Positions 43,882 to 52,937 are shown, counted from the first letter of the stretch. The stretch: DNA of 64,000 bases from Paenibacillus thiaminolyticus (GCF_007066085.1 NZ_CP041405.1:2170001-2234000), one strand, 5' to 3'. Notes: a model not told the origin generated them from the sequence alone. Translations and numbers: made by a program.

Positions 43882-43941
43882 AAGTGCGTGTTCAAAAGGC
43901 CGGTATTCAGCACCGGAAAATTGCTTGAATTCGAACCGGCA
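43882..43941 (+). repeat. Dispersed repeat copy 2
   Basis: AGTGCGTGTTCAAAAGGCC ... CAGCACCGG ... GCTTGAATTCGAACCGGC, about 60 bp, matching 27816-27880. It contains overlapping short inverted repeats (CCGG/CCGG, TTGAATTCGAA). Otherwise I see no gene in 43761-44064. Confidence 0.65.
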
Positions 43942-44064
43942 GCACAGTGTAAATAAGACTGCATGAGAGCTGAAAATTGTTTCCAGAGGAAAACATACAT
44001 CGTTAAACTACGCTTTCTGCGAGTAGGTGCAAAAATTCAATGCGAGGTTATTTCCCGTAATAAA

Positions 44065-44107
44065 AGTGATCAAAATCACTGTAACCCGGACTTCTCTATG
44101 ATAGAAT
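44065..44107 (+). promoter_or_regulatory. feo promoter with CRP/FNR-type site
   Basis: AGTGA TCAAAA TCACT (44065-44080) fits the GTGA-N6-TCAC core of CRP/FNR sites. A -10 TAGAAT lies at 44102-44107, placing the dyad centre close to -41.5, the classic class II activator position. This suggests induction under low oxygen, when ferrous iron is available. Confidence 0.5.
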
Positions 44108-44119
44108 CCGATCACCAAT

Positions 44120-44134
44120 TGATAAAGATTATCA
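44120..44134. promoter_or_regulatory. Fur-box-like site upstream of feoA
   Basis: TGATAAA G ATTATCA matches the 7-1-7 Fur consensus TGATAAT-N-ATTATCA at 14 of 15 positions. It begins a few bases past the predicted transcription start. A second related TGATATTTATCA follows at 44150. Confidence 0.65.
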
Positions 44135-44192
44135 CTACCATTTGTTGACTGATATTTATCATATTCCGCGCAGAGAAAGAAGGATGAACACG

Positions 44193-44456
44193 ATGGGCCG
44201 TCATATTCCCCGTCCTGCTCTAATAACCACCCCATTATGCGAACTTAAGCCTGGCCAGACAGGCTGTGTGTGCGATCTGTCCGAAGCCAATCCTGCCGTA
44301 TGCCGGCGCTTGATGGAGCTCGGAGTCGAGGAAGGCACGCATGTGCAGGTAATGCATGCCGGCCTGCTCGGCGGACCGCTTACGCTCGAGGCGAATGGCC
44401 AACTGATCGGCATTCGCCGCAGCGAGGCCCGTCATATCGGGGTGAATGCGGTATGA
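44193..44456 (+). CDS. feoA: FeoA-domain ferrous iron transport accessory protein
   Basis: 87 residues from ATG 44193, preferred over ATG 44184 because AGAAGG lies 9 nt away rather than adjoining. SH3-like FeoA domain: LCELKPGQTGCVCDLSEANP, CRRLMELGVEEGTHVQV, GGPLTLEANGQLIGIRRSEA. It binds or regulates FeoB. The stop overlaps the feoB start (ATGA), so translation is coupled. Confidence 0.88.
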   Translation: MGRHIPRPALITTPLCELKPGQTGCVCDLSEANPAVCRRLMELGVEEGTHVQVMHAGLLGGPLTLEANGQLIGIRRSEARHIGVNAV

Positions 44457-46582
44457 GCGCACAGATAACCGCGCTGGTCGGCAATCCGAACACCGGGAAG
44501 ACTTCCTTGTTCAATGCCCTTACCCGCTCTTACGAATATGTTGGCAACTGGACAGGCGTAACGGTGGAGAAAAAAGTGGGGCGGCTGCATCGTCAAGCAG
44601 GCGCCCTGATTGATCTGCCGGGCATCTACTCGCTTCATCCGATGTCAAGAGATGAGAGCGTCGCCGTACAGTATTTGTTGGACGAGCTTCCGAACGCCAT
44701 TGTCAATGTCGTGGACGCCTCTCAATTGGAGCGCAATCTCATGCTGACTGTGCAGCTGCTCGAGTATGGCGTGCCTGTATATGTCGCCCTCAACATGACG
44801 GATGTCGCTGCCGGAAGAGGCATTCATATCGATCCGGCGAAGCTGTCCTCCGCGCTCGGCGTCCCGGTCATTCCGGTGAATGCCCGCAAGAAGCAGGGCA
44901 TCGCCAGCATTTTGGAACGCCTGCAGACGCAAGCCGCCGAGGGCATACCCCTACAGGATTCGGCTCGCAGGGGCGCATCCGGAGGAGGATCAGCATCAGC
45001 GCTTGAGGATGCAGACTCAGCATCACCGCTTGGACATGAAGGCGCACGCCGCAGCCCGCTCATGCTGAATTACGGAAGCGAGGTGGAGCAGGCGATCGAG
45101 CGCATCGCCGCGCTTCTTCCCGGCGATGACACGGTGCCGGTACGATGGACGGCGCTGCAATACATCGAGCAGAACGAGACGGTCCGCCAAGCTGTCCAAG
45201 CGCGTATTAGTGCAGAGCAAGCCCGCCAGATTGGGCGGATTATCGAAGAGGCTGAGCAGCGCCTGTGGGACAGCGGGGCCGCGCTGCATCTTCCGCAGCG
45301 GCTGCGCAGCATCCGGATGGAATTCATCCGTCAGGTTATCGCTTCGTCCGTCCATGCGGAGCAGCGGCAGGCACGCACGATGACAGAGCGCCTCGATAAT
45401 ATCGTGACGAATCGATGGCTCGGCATTCCGATATTTATCCTTATTATGTTTCTTACCTTCAAAGTCACCTTCGACTGGCTCGGCACGCCGTTATCGGACG
45501 CGCTGGACGCGTTCTTCTCCGGCCCGCTGACGGAAGGAGCAGCAGCGCTGCTGGATGCGGCAGGAGCCTCCTCTTTCACGCATGCGCTGCTGGAGGAAGG
45601 CATTATCGCCGGGGTCGGAGGCGTGCTGGTGTTCGTGCCGCAAATCTTTTTGCTGTTCCTTTTCATCTCGTTTATTGAAGATTCCGGTTATATGGCCCGT
45701 GTCACCGTCGTGATGGACCGGCTGATGGAAGCCGTCGGCCTGAACGGCAAGGCGTTCATTCCGTTCGTCATCGGCTTCGGCTGCAACGTGCCGGGCATCA
45801 TGGCGGCCCGCACCATCGAACAGCCGCGGGAGCGTCTGGTCACGACGCTGCTCGTCCCGCTCATGTCCTGCTCCGCCCGGCTGTCGGTATATGCATTGTT
45901 CGCCGGCGTATTCTTCCAGTCGCATCAGGCGATCGTCGTCCTCAGCCTGTACTTGCTCAGCATCGTGCTGTCGCTGCTGCTGGCCAAGCTGTTCACGAAG
46001 CGCTTAATGAAGGAAGAGCACAGCATCTTCGTCGTCGAGCTGCCGCCTTACCGGATGCCGCAATGGCAGACGCTGTTCCGCAGCACATGGGAGAAGGGCA
46101 AGGGCTTCGTCCGCAAAGCGGGCACGTTCATTCTGGGCGGCTCGGTCCTGATCTGGTTCCTCACCTATGCCGGCCCCGGCGGGCTCGGAGTAGAGATGGA
46201 CGACAGCTATCTGGCACTGATCGGCGGCTTCCTCGCCCCGCTGCTCGCACCGCTTGGCTTCGGGACATGGCAAGCCGGGGCCGCGCTGTTGACCGGGTTC
46301 CTGGCCAAGGAAATCGTCGTGTCCACGATGAACATCATCTATCATGCGCCGGATGCGGCGATGCTGCAGGCACAAATTGCCGAAGCCTTCACGCCGTTGT
46401 CCGCTTATACGTTCTGCGTGTTCCTGCTGCTGTACGTCCCCTGTCTCGCGACGGTCGGCATCCTGCGCAAGGAGACGGCTTCGTGGCGGTGGACATGGTT
46501 CTCTATCGGATATTCGCTCGTTCTCGCCTATGCCGCGGCACTAGTTGTAACGGCAGTCGGACGTTGGCTTGGCTATATGTAA
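44453..46582 (+). CDS. feoB: Ferrous iron transporter FeoB
   Basis: 709 residues. N-terminal G domain with G1 GNPNTGKTS (about residues 9-17), G3 DLPGIYSL and G4 NMTD, a helical spacer, then the membrane domain with paired Gate motifs (CNVPGIMAARTI and SCSARLSVYALF). The spacer contains an unusual Ser/Ala-rich insert near residue 165 (RRGASGGGSASALEDADSAS). Imports Fe(II) across the cytoplasmic membrane; controlled by the upstream Fur-like site. Confidence 0.95.
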   Translation: MSAQITALVGNPNTGKTSLFNALTRSYEYVGNWTGVTVEKKVGRLHRQAGALIDLPGIYSLHPMSRDESVAVQYLLDELPNAIVNVVDASQLERNLMLTVQLLEYGVPVYVALNMTDVAAGRGIHIDPAKLSSALGVPVIPVNARKKQGIASILERLQTQAAEGIPLQDSARRGASGGGSASALEDADSASPLGHEGARRSPLMLNYGSEVEQAIERIAALLPGDDTVPVRWTALQYIEQNETVRQAVQARISAEQARQIGRIIEEAEQRLWDSGAALHLPQRLRSIRMEFIRQVIASSVHAEQRQARTMTERLDNIVTNRWLGIPIFILIMFLTFKVTFDWLGTPLSDALDAFFSGPLTEGAAALLDAAGASSFTHALLEEGIIAGVGGVLVFVPQIFLLFLFISFIEDSGYMARVTVVMDRLMEAVGLNGKAFIPFVIGFGCNVPGIMAARTIEQPRERLVTTLLVPLMSCSARLSVYALFAGVFFQSHQAIVVLSLYLLSIVLSLLLAKLFTKRLMKEEHSIFVVELPPYRMPQWQTLFRSTWEKGKGFVRKAGTFILGGSVLIWFLTYAGPGGLGVEMDDSYLALIGGFLAPLLAPLGFGTWQAGAALLTGFLAKEIVVSTMNIIYHAPDAAMLQAQIAEAFTPLSAYTFCVFLLLYVPCLATVGILRKETASWRWTWFSIGYSLVLAYAAALVVTAVGRWLGYM

Positions 46583-46597
46583 GAAAGGATGATGGTG

Positions 46598-46780
46598 ATG
46601 CCCTGGTTCGAGATTGTCCTCGTATCCGCTATCTTCGGCTACGCCGGCTGGACGCTGATCCGGCATATCCGCAAAAGCAAGCAGGGCGCGTGCGCCTCAT
46701 GCGCCCTGAATCGCTCCTGCTCATCCGGAAGCTGCGCTACCGCGCCGAAGCCGGAGCCGGAGCATAAGGTAACCGAATAG
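46598..46780 (+). CDS. Small Cys-rich FeoB-associated membrane protein
   Basis: 60 residues from ATG 46598, favoured over ATGs at 46589 and 46592 by spacing from GAAAGGA. One membrane helix (FEIVLVSAIFGYAGWTLI), then four cysteines in CASCALNRSCSSGSC. Small Cys-rich proteins of this kind commonly follow feoB and may take the place of FeoC; role inferred. Confidence 0.75.
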   Translation: MPWFEIVLVSAIFGYAGWTLIRHIRKSKQGACASCALNRSCSSGSCATAPKPEPEHKVTE

Positions 46781-46788
46781 AAGCGAAG

Positions 46789-46821
46789 AAGGAGCGCGCC
46801 CGCAATGGGCCGCTCCTTTTT
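46789..46821 (+). terminator. Terminator of the feo operon
   Basis: AAGGAGCG (46789-46796) pairs with CGCTCCTT, followed by TTT. Confidence 0.75.
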
Positions 46822-46900
46822 CGATTTTAAGCCGCTTCGCTTCTCCCGCACAGCCCCGGCTTCCGGCTCCGCTTCGCTGCTTGACTTGTTCATGTTCGCT

Positions 46901-47791
46901 TCACGCACTTCGCCGGCTTCGAATCGCCCCGATCGCTTCGATGAATCTCCGCTCCACGCTGCCCAGATAAGAGTCTCCCCGGCGGATGTAGACGACAGAG
47001 ACTCTGTTGAACGGGGCCGGAATCGGAAACACGCGGAGCGAGCCGTCCGCCTCTTGCTTCTTCACAGCGGCTCGCGGCACGACGGTAATGCCGAGTCCGG
47101 CCGCCACCGTGCCGATAATCGTCTCCAGCGTACCGAATTCCATCACCTTCGTCGGCTGAATGCCTTCCTGCTGCAGCCATCGTTCGAGCTGCGCCCGGTA
47201 GCCGCAGCCGCGCCGGAATACAAGCAGCGGCAGATGCAGCAGCTCCCGGAACGGAAGCGGCTTGCCGGGCTTGTGTTCCCATGCGTCCGGTCCGCAGACG
47301 AGCACCAGTTCCTCCTCGAAGACCGGAATCGTCTCGATATTGGCTGCGCTCACCGGCCCGGAGACGAACGCGCCGTCCAAATTATAATCAAGCACCTCTT
47401 CGGTCAGCTTCTCGGTCACTCCCGTCACGAGAGAGATATCGACCTTCGGATGGTTGCGGTAGAACAGGCTGAGAATATCCGGCAGCCCGACGACCGTCTC
47501 GATCGAGCCGATAAGCAGAGAACCGGCCGGATCGTCAGGATCCTGGAACGCCTTCTTCATCTCCGCCATCAGCAAGGCCATGCGCTCCGCATAATGGAGC
47601 AGCTTCCGCCCCTCCGCATTCAATGTCATGCCCCGCCGGTGGCGATGGAACAGCGGATATCCGATCTCCTGCTCCATCAGGCGAATGCGGGCGGTTACAT
47701 TGGACTGGACGTATCCCATCTCCTCCGCTGCCCGGCTGACGCTCCCATGCTCGACGACGGCCAAGAAAATGTGTAAATCGCTTACTTCCAT
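46901..47791 (-). CDS. LysR-family transcriptional regulator
   Basis: 296 residues. Winged helix at the N-terminus (VEHGSVSRAAEEMGYVQSNV), then a LysR substrate domain (GSLLIGSIETVVGLPDIL, GLGITVVPRAAVKK). It is divergent from the EamA transporter gene and shares a palindrome with it, so it most likely regulates that gene; the effector is unknown. Confidence 0.9.
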   Translation of the reverse strand: MEVSDLHIFLAVVEHGSVSRAAEEMGYVQSNVTARIRLMEQEIGYPLFHRHRRGMTLNAEGRKLLHYAERMALLMAEMKKAFQDPDDPAGSLLIGSIETVVGLPDILSLFYRNHPKVDISLVTGVTEKLTEEVLDYNLDGAFVSGPVSAANIETIPVFEEELVLVCGPDAWEHKPGKPLPFRELLHLPLLVFRRGCGYRAQLERWLQQEGIQPTKVMEFGTLETIIGTVAAGLGITVVPRAAVKKQEADGSLRVFPIPAPFNRVSVVYIRRGDSYLGSVERRFIEAIGAIRSRRSA

Positions 47792-47836
47792 CGTTGGCTT
47801 GTCCCTCCGCTCCGCGCTGTACTAGGTATCATTATT

Positions 47837-47855
47837 AGTGATATCTTAAATCACT
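47837..47855. promoter_or_regulatory. LysR-type palindrome between divergent genes
   Basis: AGTGAT ATCTTAA ATCACT, a perfect 6-bp-arm dyad with T-N11-A geometry in the LysR/EamA intergenic region. Confidence 0.5.
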
Positions 47856-47943
47856 TTCAATTGTTTTACAAGATATCTGAACCGAACTATGATGTAGGTT
47901 AGCTGCTTTAATTAGGATAGTGCATACAGGAGTGAGTAACATC

Positions 47944-48948
47944 ATGAGCAAGTCCCGTTTCTGGAAAGGTGCTTTATTTTGTTTGTTTTCCGCAATCGCT
48001 TGGGGAGCGATGTTCCCTGTGGCCGAGAGTGCGCTGCATCATATCGATCCGTTCTGGTTCTCCGGCATACGCTACAGCGCCGTCACCGTGCTGCTCGTTC
48101 TGCTGCTTGCCTGGAAGGAAGGCAGACAGGCATTCCGGACCGAAGGCCATGGCATGAAGCTGTGGGGATTGGGAACACTCGCTTTTATGGTATATAACTT
48201 TGGCGTTTTCTGGGGCCAGCATCAATTGGGCAAATCCGGCGTGTTGCTGGCGTCCATCATGGAATCGTTCATGCCGATGCTCGCCGTGCTGCTCGTCTGG
48301 TCGCTGACCCGCAAGCGTCCGAATATCCGGACCTTGGGCTGCGTAGCCGTCGCCTTCATCGGCGTGTTGTTCGTCGTCACGAAGGGCGATTTCACCGCCT
48401 TCGCGAACGGCGGCCTGAAGCTGCTCCCCCTCCTCTCGGTATTCGCCGGCGTCATCGGATGGGTTGTCTTCACCGTGGGCAGCGGCCAATTCTCCGGCTG
48501 GTCGGCGCTTCGCTTCTCTACGCTGACCTGCATCTACGGGGGAGCGACCACGATGGCCGCCGTCCTCGCCCTGACCCTTCTCGGCATCCTCGATGTCCCG
48601 GAAGCAACCCAGGTGGTCCGGATCGTCCCGGAAATGCTGTTCATGATCGTCGTGGCGGGTCTGATGGCCCTGCTGAGCTGGATACAGGGCATTCAACAGC
48701 TCAATTCGGTGAACGGCATGCTGTTCATTAACTTCGTGCCTGCGACGACCTTCATCATCTCGGTCATCCAGGGCTATACGGTCTCCGCAGCCGAGATTAT
48801 CGGCTCGCTCCTTATCGTCGGCGCGCTGATCGCCAACAATCTGATTACGCGGCGGGAAGCGGCCCTGGAAGCGCGCAAGCCAGCAGCCCCGCGGCCGTCG
48901 CCAGCGCGCCGGCCCGCCAAGAAGCAATCACATGCGCCAGCAGGATAG
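47944..48948 (+). CDS. EamA-family (DMT) membrane transporter
   Basis: 334 residues from ATG 47944 (AGGAGTGAG 8-9 nt upstream; the ATG-less longer frame is less likely). Ten hydrophobic segments and two EamA repeats (ALFCLFSAIAWGAMFPVAES; LLSVFAGVIGWVVFTVG). The C-terminus is a Pro/Arg/Lys-rich tail (PRPSPARRPAKKQSHAP). Probable metabolite exporter; the substrate is unknown. Confidence 0.88.
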   Translation: MSKSRFWKGALFCLFSAIAWGAMFPVAESALHHIDPFWFSGIRYSAVTVLLVLLLAWKEGRQAFRTEGHGMKLWGLGTLAFMVYNFGVFWGQHQLGKSGVLLASIMESFMPMLAVLLVWSLTRKRPNIRTLGCVAVAFIGVLFVVTKGDFTAFANGGLKLLPLLSVFAGVIGWVVFTVGSGQFSGWSALRFSTLTCIYGGATTMAAVLALTLLGILDVPEATQVVRIVPEMLFMIVVAGLMALLSWIQGIQQLNSVNGMLFINFVPATTFIISVIQGYTVSAAEIIGSLLIVGALIANNLITRREAALEARKPAAPRPSPARRPAKKQSHAPAG

Positions 48949-49074
48949 CACACTTTTCACAACATATAACCCCTATTGGAAAAGGGAGAGACGCCAAATG
49001 CGCCTCTCCCTTTTCTCTTGGCGCAACATAATTCGCCGCTCATTCAATGCTTCATTGTGCAAGTCAGTAGTTGT

Positions 49075-49205
49075 CCAATGCTGTATATCACATTTCAGTA
49101 CTCATCCAATGCTGCATATCACAATATCAGACTCATCCAATACTGCATAATCACAACATCAGACTCTTCCAATACTGCATATATGCAGTATCTGCTCTCA
49201 CCACT
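49075..49205. repeat. Four 31-32-bp tandem repeats
   Basis: Units begin TCCAATGCTG or TCCAATACTG, continue with CATATCACA, and end CAGACTCA or similar, at about 49079, 49110, 49141 and 49168. The last unit contains the 18-bp perfect palindrome TACTGCATATATGCAGTA (49173-49190). Non-coding. Confidence 0.7.
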
Positions 49206-49284
49206 CTATCCGAAAAAAGAGTTCCTGCAAATGCGCATCAATTTTCCCATTACGACTTCGATCCGAGGCTAGAGAGGCGAAAAA

Positions 49285-49358
49285 GATGCACTTTTGCAGC
49301 AATTTCATCATATTTAGCTAAAAACAAGGAAAAAAGCTGTATTTTTGCAGGAGTTTCT
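49285..49358. repeat. Imperfect direct repeat with TTTTGCAG core
   Basis: GATGCACTTTTGCAGCAATTTC and GCTGTATTTTTGCAGGAGTTTC are about 52 bp apart in an AT-rich stretch. Nothing else is recognised here. Confidence 0.45.
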
Positions 49359-49503
49359 AGCAATCATCGCGTCATAAGGCGGAAATCTTGTTAACTACTT
49401 GCAATCACCCCCGACTCCATCACCTCGAGCCGCACTCGCCCCCAACTCGCCCTGTCCCCCACCTCCTGGCCTCGTACTCGATCCGCATCCACAAGGAGAC
49501 CCC

Positions 49504-49706
49504 CTATTCGCCCCACACCCGTACCGCATCCGCCACAAGACCAACTATTCGCCACACACCCGTACCGCATCCGCCACGAGACCACTATTCGCCACACACC
49601 CGTACCGCATCCGCCACGAGACCACTATTCGCCGCGCACCCGTACCGCATCCGCCACGAGACCAACTATTCGCCTCGCACCCGAACCGAGTCCGCAGGGG
49701 GAACAC
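49504..49706. repeat. 40-41-bp GC-rich minisatellite
   Basis: Units CTATTCGCCACACACCCGTA then CCGCATCCGCCACGAGACCA start at 49504, 49545, 49585, 49625 and 49666, with degenerate flanking units. The open frames through it are low-complexity and without start signals, so I treat it as non-coding. There are no unique spacers, so it is not a CRISPR array. Confidence 0.8.
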
Positions 49707-49786
49707 TCATCGCCTCGCATTCGTTCCGGAACTGCAAAGAGACAAAAATCGCCCCGCCTTCCCCGATACTCGACCCGCCCAAAGGC

Positions 49787-49828
49787 ACAAAAATAGCCGA
49801 GGCCGACTCTACGCCGGCCCCGGCTATT
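49787..49828 (-). terminator. Terminator of the aminopeptidase gene
   Basis: Minus strand ATAGCCGGGGCCG ... CGGCCTCGGCTAT followed by TTTTTG, 40 nt past the stop. Confidence 0.75.
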
Positions 49829-49867
49829 CCCCGGTTATTCTAGGATGTCATGTCGAACGGCAGACGA

Positions 49868-51379
49868 TTACGCCTCCGACAATACGTATTCGGTAATGGT
49901 ACGAACCATGACCCCGGTAGCGCCCTTCGGATCGACCCCGCGGCCGCTGCTCAGGAAGGCGGTGCCCGCAATATCGAGGTGAATCCAAGGCAGGCCGTCC
50001 GCGAACGTGCCGACGAACAATCCGCCCGTAATCGTGCCTGCCCCGCCTGGAATGGCGTTGCGCACGTCAGCTACGTCGCTCTTCAGCATATCCCAATATT
50101 CCTGGTGGGACGGAAGCTGCCAGACGTATTCGTTCGTGCGCGCCGCCGCTTCCTGGAAGCGGGCGAAGAAGGCGTCGTCGTTCGTGACGACTCCCGTCGA
50201 GATGCTGCCGAGCGCCACGCCTACGGCCCCCGTCAAGGTCGCCGCATCGATAATCTTGCTCGCGCCGAGCTCCTTCGCATAGGTCATTCCGTCCGCCAGC
50301 ACCAGACGTCCTTCCGCATCCGTATTCAACACTTCAATCGTACGTCCGCTGTAGGACGTGAGGACATCCCCCGGCTTCAAGGCGTTGCCTGCCGGCATAT
50401 TTTCGGCCGATGCGACGACGCAGACCACGTTCACCTGCGGCTTCAGACGGCCGATAGCCGCCATCGCGCCCAATACGGCCGCAGAGCCGCCCATGTCGCA
50501 GATCATCTCGTCCATATTGCCGGCGCGCTTCAGCGAGATGCCGCCGGTGTCGAAGGTAATCCCTTTGCCGACGAGACCGCACACATCCGTCCCTTCCGGC
50601 TTGCCCTGGTATTTCAAGGCGATCATGCGCGGCGGGTTGGACGAGCCTTTGCCTACGCCCAGCAGGGCGCCCATGCCCTTCGCCTCGATCTCCTTCTCGT
50701 CCAGCACATGCGCCTCGAAGCCGAACTGCTTCGCCAGCTCCATCGCTGTCTCCGCGAGGCGGCTAGGATACAGCACATTGCCAGGCAGATTCGTCAGATC
50801 GCGCGCAAAGGCCGTTCCAAAGGCATAGGCTTGTCCGCGAACCGCGCCTTCGTTCCATGCCTTCTCATCAAGACCTTCTCCGGCCAACGTCACTGCTTCA
50901 ACGCAGTGAATTGGCTTTGCGTCTTTCTTGTACGTGACACGCTGGTATGCTCCGAGCAAGAAGCCTTCCACCATGACATGCGCCATCGCAGCCGCCTCTT
51001 CGCCGGCTGCCTTCTTCAGCTCATCCGGCACGATAACCGTGACGCGGGACAGCTTCAGCTTGACCGCTTCGCGCGCAGCCTCCGCGAGCATCAGACGTAC
51101 TTGCTTCGTCGCAAGCGCCTCATCCTTGCGGCCGACCGCGATCAGGACGGGAGCCTTCACTTGTCCTGTCGCCGTGACATACGTCTTGCAGCAGCCTGCC
51201 TCGAACAGCCCGGCCTTCACCGCTGCCTGACAAGCCTCCGCTCCCGGGAACCCGGAAGCTTGCTCCAGTTCGGAGCGGGATCCAATGACGACGATGCCGT
51301 CCGCTTCAATGTCGCTTGCAGCCTTCGCTGCCGTCTGAATGGTAACCTTGTCCAGCCAAGCTACATTCGATAAGTTCAC
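49868..51379 (-). CDS. pepA: Leucyl aminopeptidase (M17 family)
   Basis: 503 residues. The C-terminal catalytic domain has the signature NTDAEGRLVLAD (about residue 345), the metal-binding GKGITFDTGGISLK, and DMGGSAAVLGAM. The N-terminal regulatory domain (IVVIGSRSELEQASGFPG) is normal. Cytosolic hexameric enzyme releasing N-terminal residues with two divalent metals. Single-gene unit. Confidence 0.93.
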   Translation of the reverse strand: MNLSNVAWLDKVTIQTAAKAASDIEADGIVVIGSRSELEQASGFPGAEACQAAVKAGLFEAGCCKTYVTATGQVKAPVLIAVGRKDEALATKQVRLMLAEAAREAVKLKLSRVTVIVPDELKKAAGEEAAAMAHVMVEGFLLGAYQRVTYKKDAKPIHCVEAVTLAGEGLDEKAWNEGAVRGQAYAFGTAFARDLTNLPGNVLYPSRLAETAMELAKQFGFEAHVLDEKEIEAKGMGALLGVGKGSSNPPRMIALKYQGKPEGTDVCGLVGKGITFDTGGISLKRAGNMDEMICDMGGSAAVLGAMAAIGRLKPQVNVVCVVASAENMPAGNALKPGDVLTSYSGRTIEVLNTDAEGRLVLADGMTYAKELGASKIIDAATLTGAVGVALGSISTGVVTNDDAFFARFQEAAARTNEYVWQLPSHQEYWDMLKSDVADVRNAIPGGAGTITGGLFVGTFADGLPWIHLDIAGTAFLSSGRGVDPKGATGVMVRTITEYVLSEA

Positions 51380-51515
51380 GTATGTATCATCCCTTTTACT
51401 AATAATGAAGTGCCCATCGTATCCATACTATCATATCTTCGGTGATTCGGGCACGGCCACGGACGCTTTTCTGTCAAAAATTGTACCGGTGCCGCAGCAG
51501 ATCTGACTCGGGTGA

Positions 51516-52937
51516 TTACGATGTGACCAAAGGAAGCTTGATAACGAATTCCGTCCATTCTTCCACCTTACTGTCTACGTCAATGATCCCTCCATGATTT
51601 TTAATAATGCGGTAACTGACCGACAATCCCAAGCCGGTGCCCTCCGCTTTCGTCGTGAAGAAGGGGTCAAATAAATGCTCCAGCGTCTTCTGCTCCATGC
51701 CGATTCCATTGTCCCGTATCCGGATGGCGACATACCTGCCTTCCTTCTCCGATGTGATGCGAATCCGGCCCTGGCGGACTTCCTTCACATGTCCGATCGC
51801 TTCAATCGAATTGCGGATAATATTTAAAATGACCTGCTTAATCTGCTTCACGTCAATCGACACGCAGTGCGTATCGCCGTGAAGATCCTCTTCCAGCTCG
51901 ATTTCGCAGCCTTTCATTAACGCTTCGCTTTCGGTAAGGAGTACGACTTCGCGGAGCAGGGAGGAGATGGGAATCTCTGAGGTCATTGGGGCGGATGGTT
52001 TGGATGAATTCAGAAATTCAAAAATGATGTCATTCGCGCGGTCAATCTCCGCGAGGATGATTCGTGCATACTCTTCCTTGCCCAGATGCATCAGATGCGG
52101 GCGCAGCAACTGGATAAATCCTCGAATCGACGTGAGCGGATTCCGTATCTCGTGCGCGATGGCGGCCGCAATCTTGCCCAGTATCGCCAGCTTGTCATTC
52201 TGGTACGCCGTCTGCTCAATCCGCTTGAAATCCGATACATCCTTGATGCTGAATAAAAAATCGCCGTCCATTTGATCCCCGTAAGTAACGGTAATTAAGT
52301 AATGCCTGTCGTTCCGGTCAGAGAATTCATGATAGCGCTTTCTCGTCAAAATAGTATCTTTGTACAACCGCAATATTTTTTTACGCTTGTCCTGTTTGAG
52401 CAGAGGATGGAACAGTAACTCCCGCAGACTGCAGCCAATGAGCGCCTTGCGGGGAATATCGAGCAGCTTGGCGGCCTCCACATTGATAAACGAAAGAACG
52501 CCGCTGCTATCGAACAATACAATGCCGCTATCCATTTGCTGAAGCACACTTTCATATTTATTGCGCGCCATCTGGGTGGAGTACAATGCCTGTGCGGACC
52601 GAAACCAAGGTTCGCGAATCGGGTCTAGTACCAATGTGATCCCCTCCTTGCTTCCCTGTTCTGCCTTATTAGCCATAATCCATTCCATGAAATACAGAAA
52701 CGAACGATGCAACATTTTCATGGCCTCATCCGTCTCAACATGGGACAGCACGGTAAACATAGCTTCCTCGTGGAAGCTCCATACAATCTCCGGATTCAGC
52801 GGAGCGGCACGTGCAGTCTCGCGTGCAAGGTTCAACTCCCTTATTCCGCCGTACAACATATAACGCCTGAGTCCTTTGACATATCGAAGCTTCCATTCCG
52901 ACCGTTTACACTCTTCCTGTGCGCTTATCGAATTCAT
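51516..52937 (-). CDS. PAS-domain sensor histidine kinase (sporulation-kinase type)
   Basis: 473 residues, no membrane segment. Residues 1-130 form a helical sensor region. A PAS domain follows at about 130-250 (LQQMDSGIVLFDSSGVLSFI), then HisKA with the phospho-His in AIAHEIRNPLTSIRGF, and HATPase (NIIRNSIEAI, DNGIGM, GTGLGLSVSYRI). No response regulator is adjacent, as is usual for Kin-type kinases feeding the Spo0 phosphorelay; that role is inference. Confidence 0.88.
   Translation of the reverse strand: MNSISAQEECKRSEWKLRYVKGLRRYMLYGGIRELNLARETARAAPLNPEIVWSFHEEAMFTVLSHVETDEAMKMLHRSFLYFMEWIMANKAEQGSKEGITLVLDPIREPWFRSAQALYSTQMARNKYESVLQQMDSGIVLFDSSGVLSFINVEAAKLLDIPRKALIGCSLRELLFHPLLKQDKRKKILRLYKDTILTRKRYHEFSDRNDRHYLITVTYGDQMDGDFLFSIKDVSDFKRIEQTAYQNDKLAILGKIAAAIAHEIRNPLTSIRGFIQLLRPHLMHLGKEEYARIILAEIDRANDIIFEFLNSSKPSAPMTSEIPISSLLREVVLLTESEALMKGCEIELEEDLHGDTHCVSIDVKQIKQVILNIIRNSIEAIGHVKEVRQGRIRITSEKEGRYVAIRIRDNGIGMEQKTLEHLFDPFFTTKAEGTGLGLSVSYRIIKNHGGIIDVDSKVEEWTEFVIKLPLVTS

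Noticed and set aside
49504..49706. Regularly spaced repeats resembling a CRISPR array
   Set aside because: The 40-41-bp units are contiguous with no unique spacers, and no cas genes are present in the window.
49388..49843. 151-codon plus-strand ORF through the minisatellite
   Set aside because: Low-complexity repeat translation (Pro/His/Arg/Thr), starts at a TTG without a ribosome binding site, and frame shifts with the 40/41-bp units.
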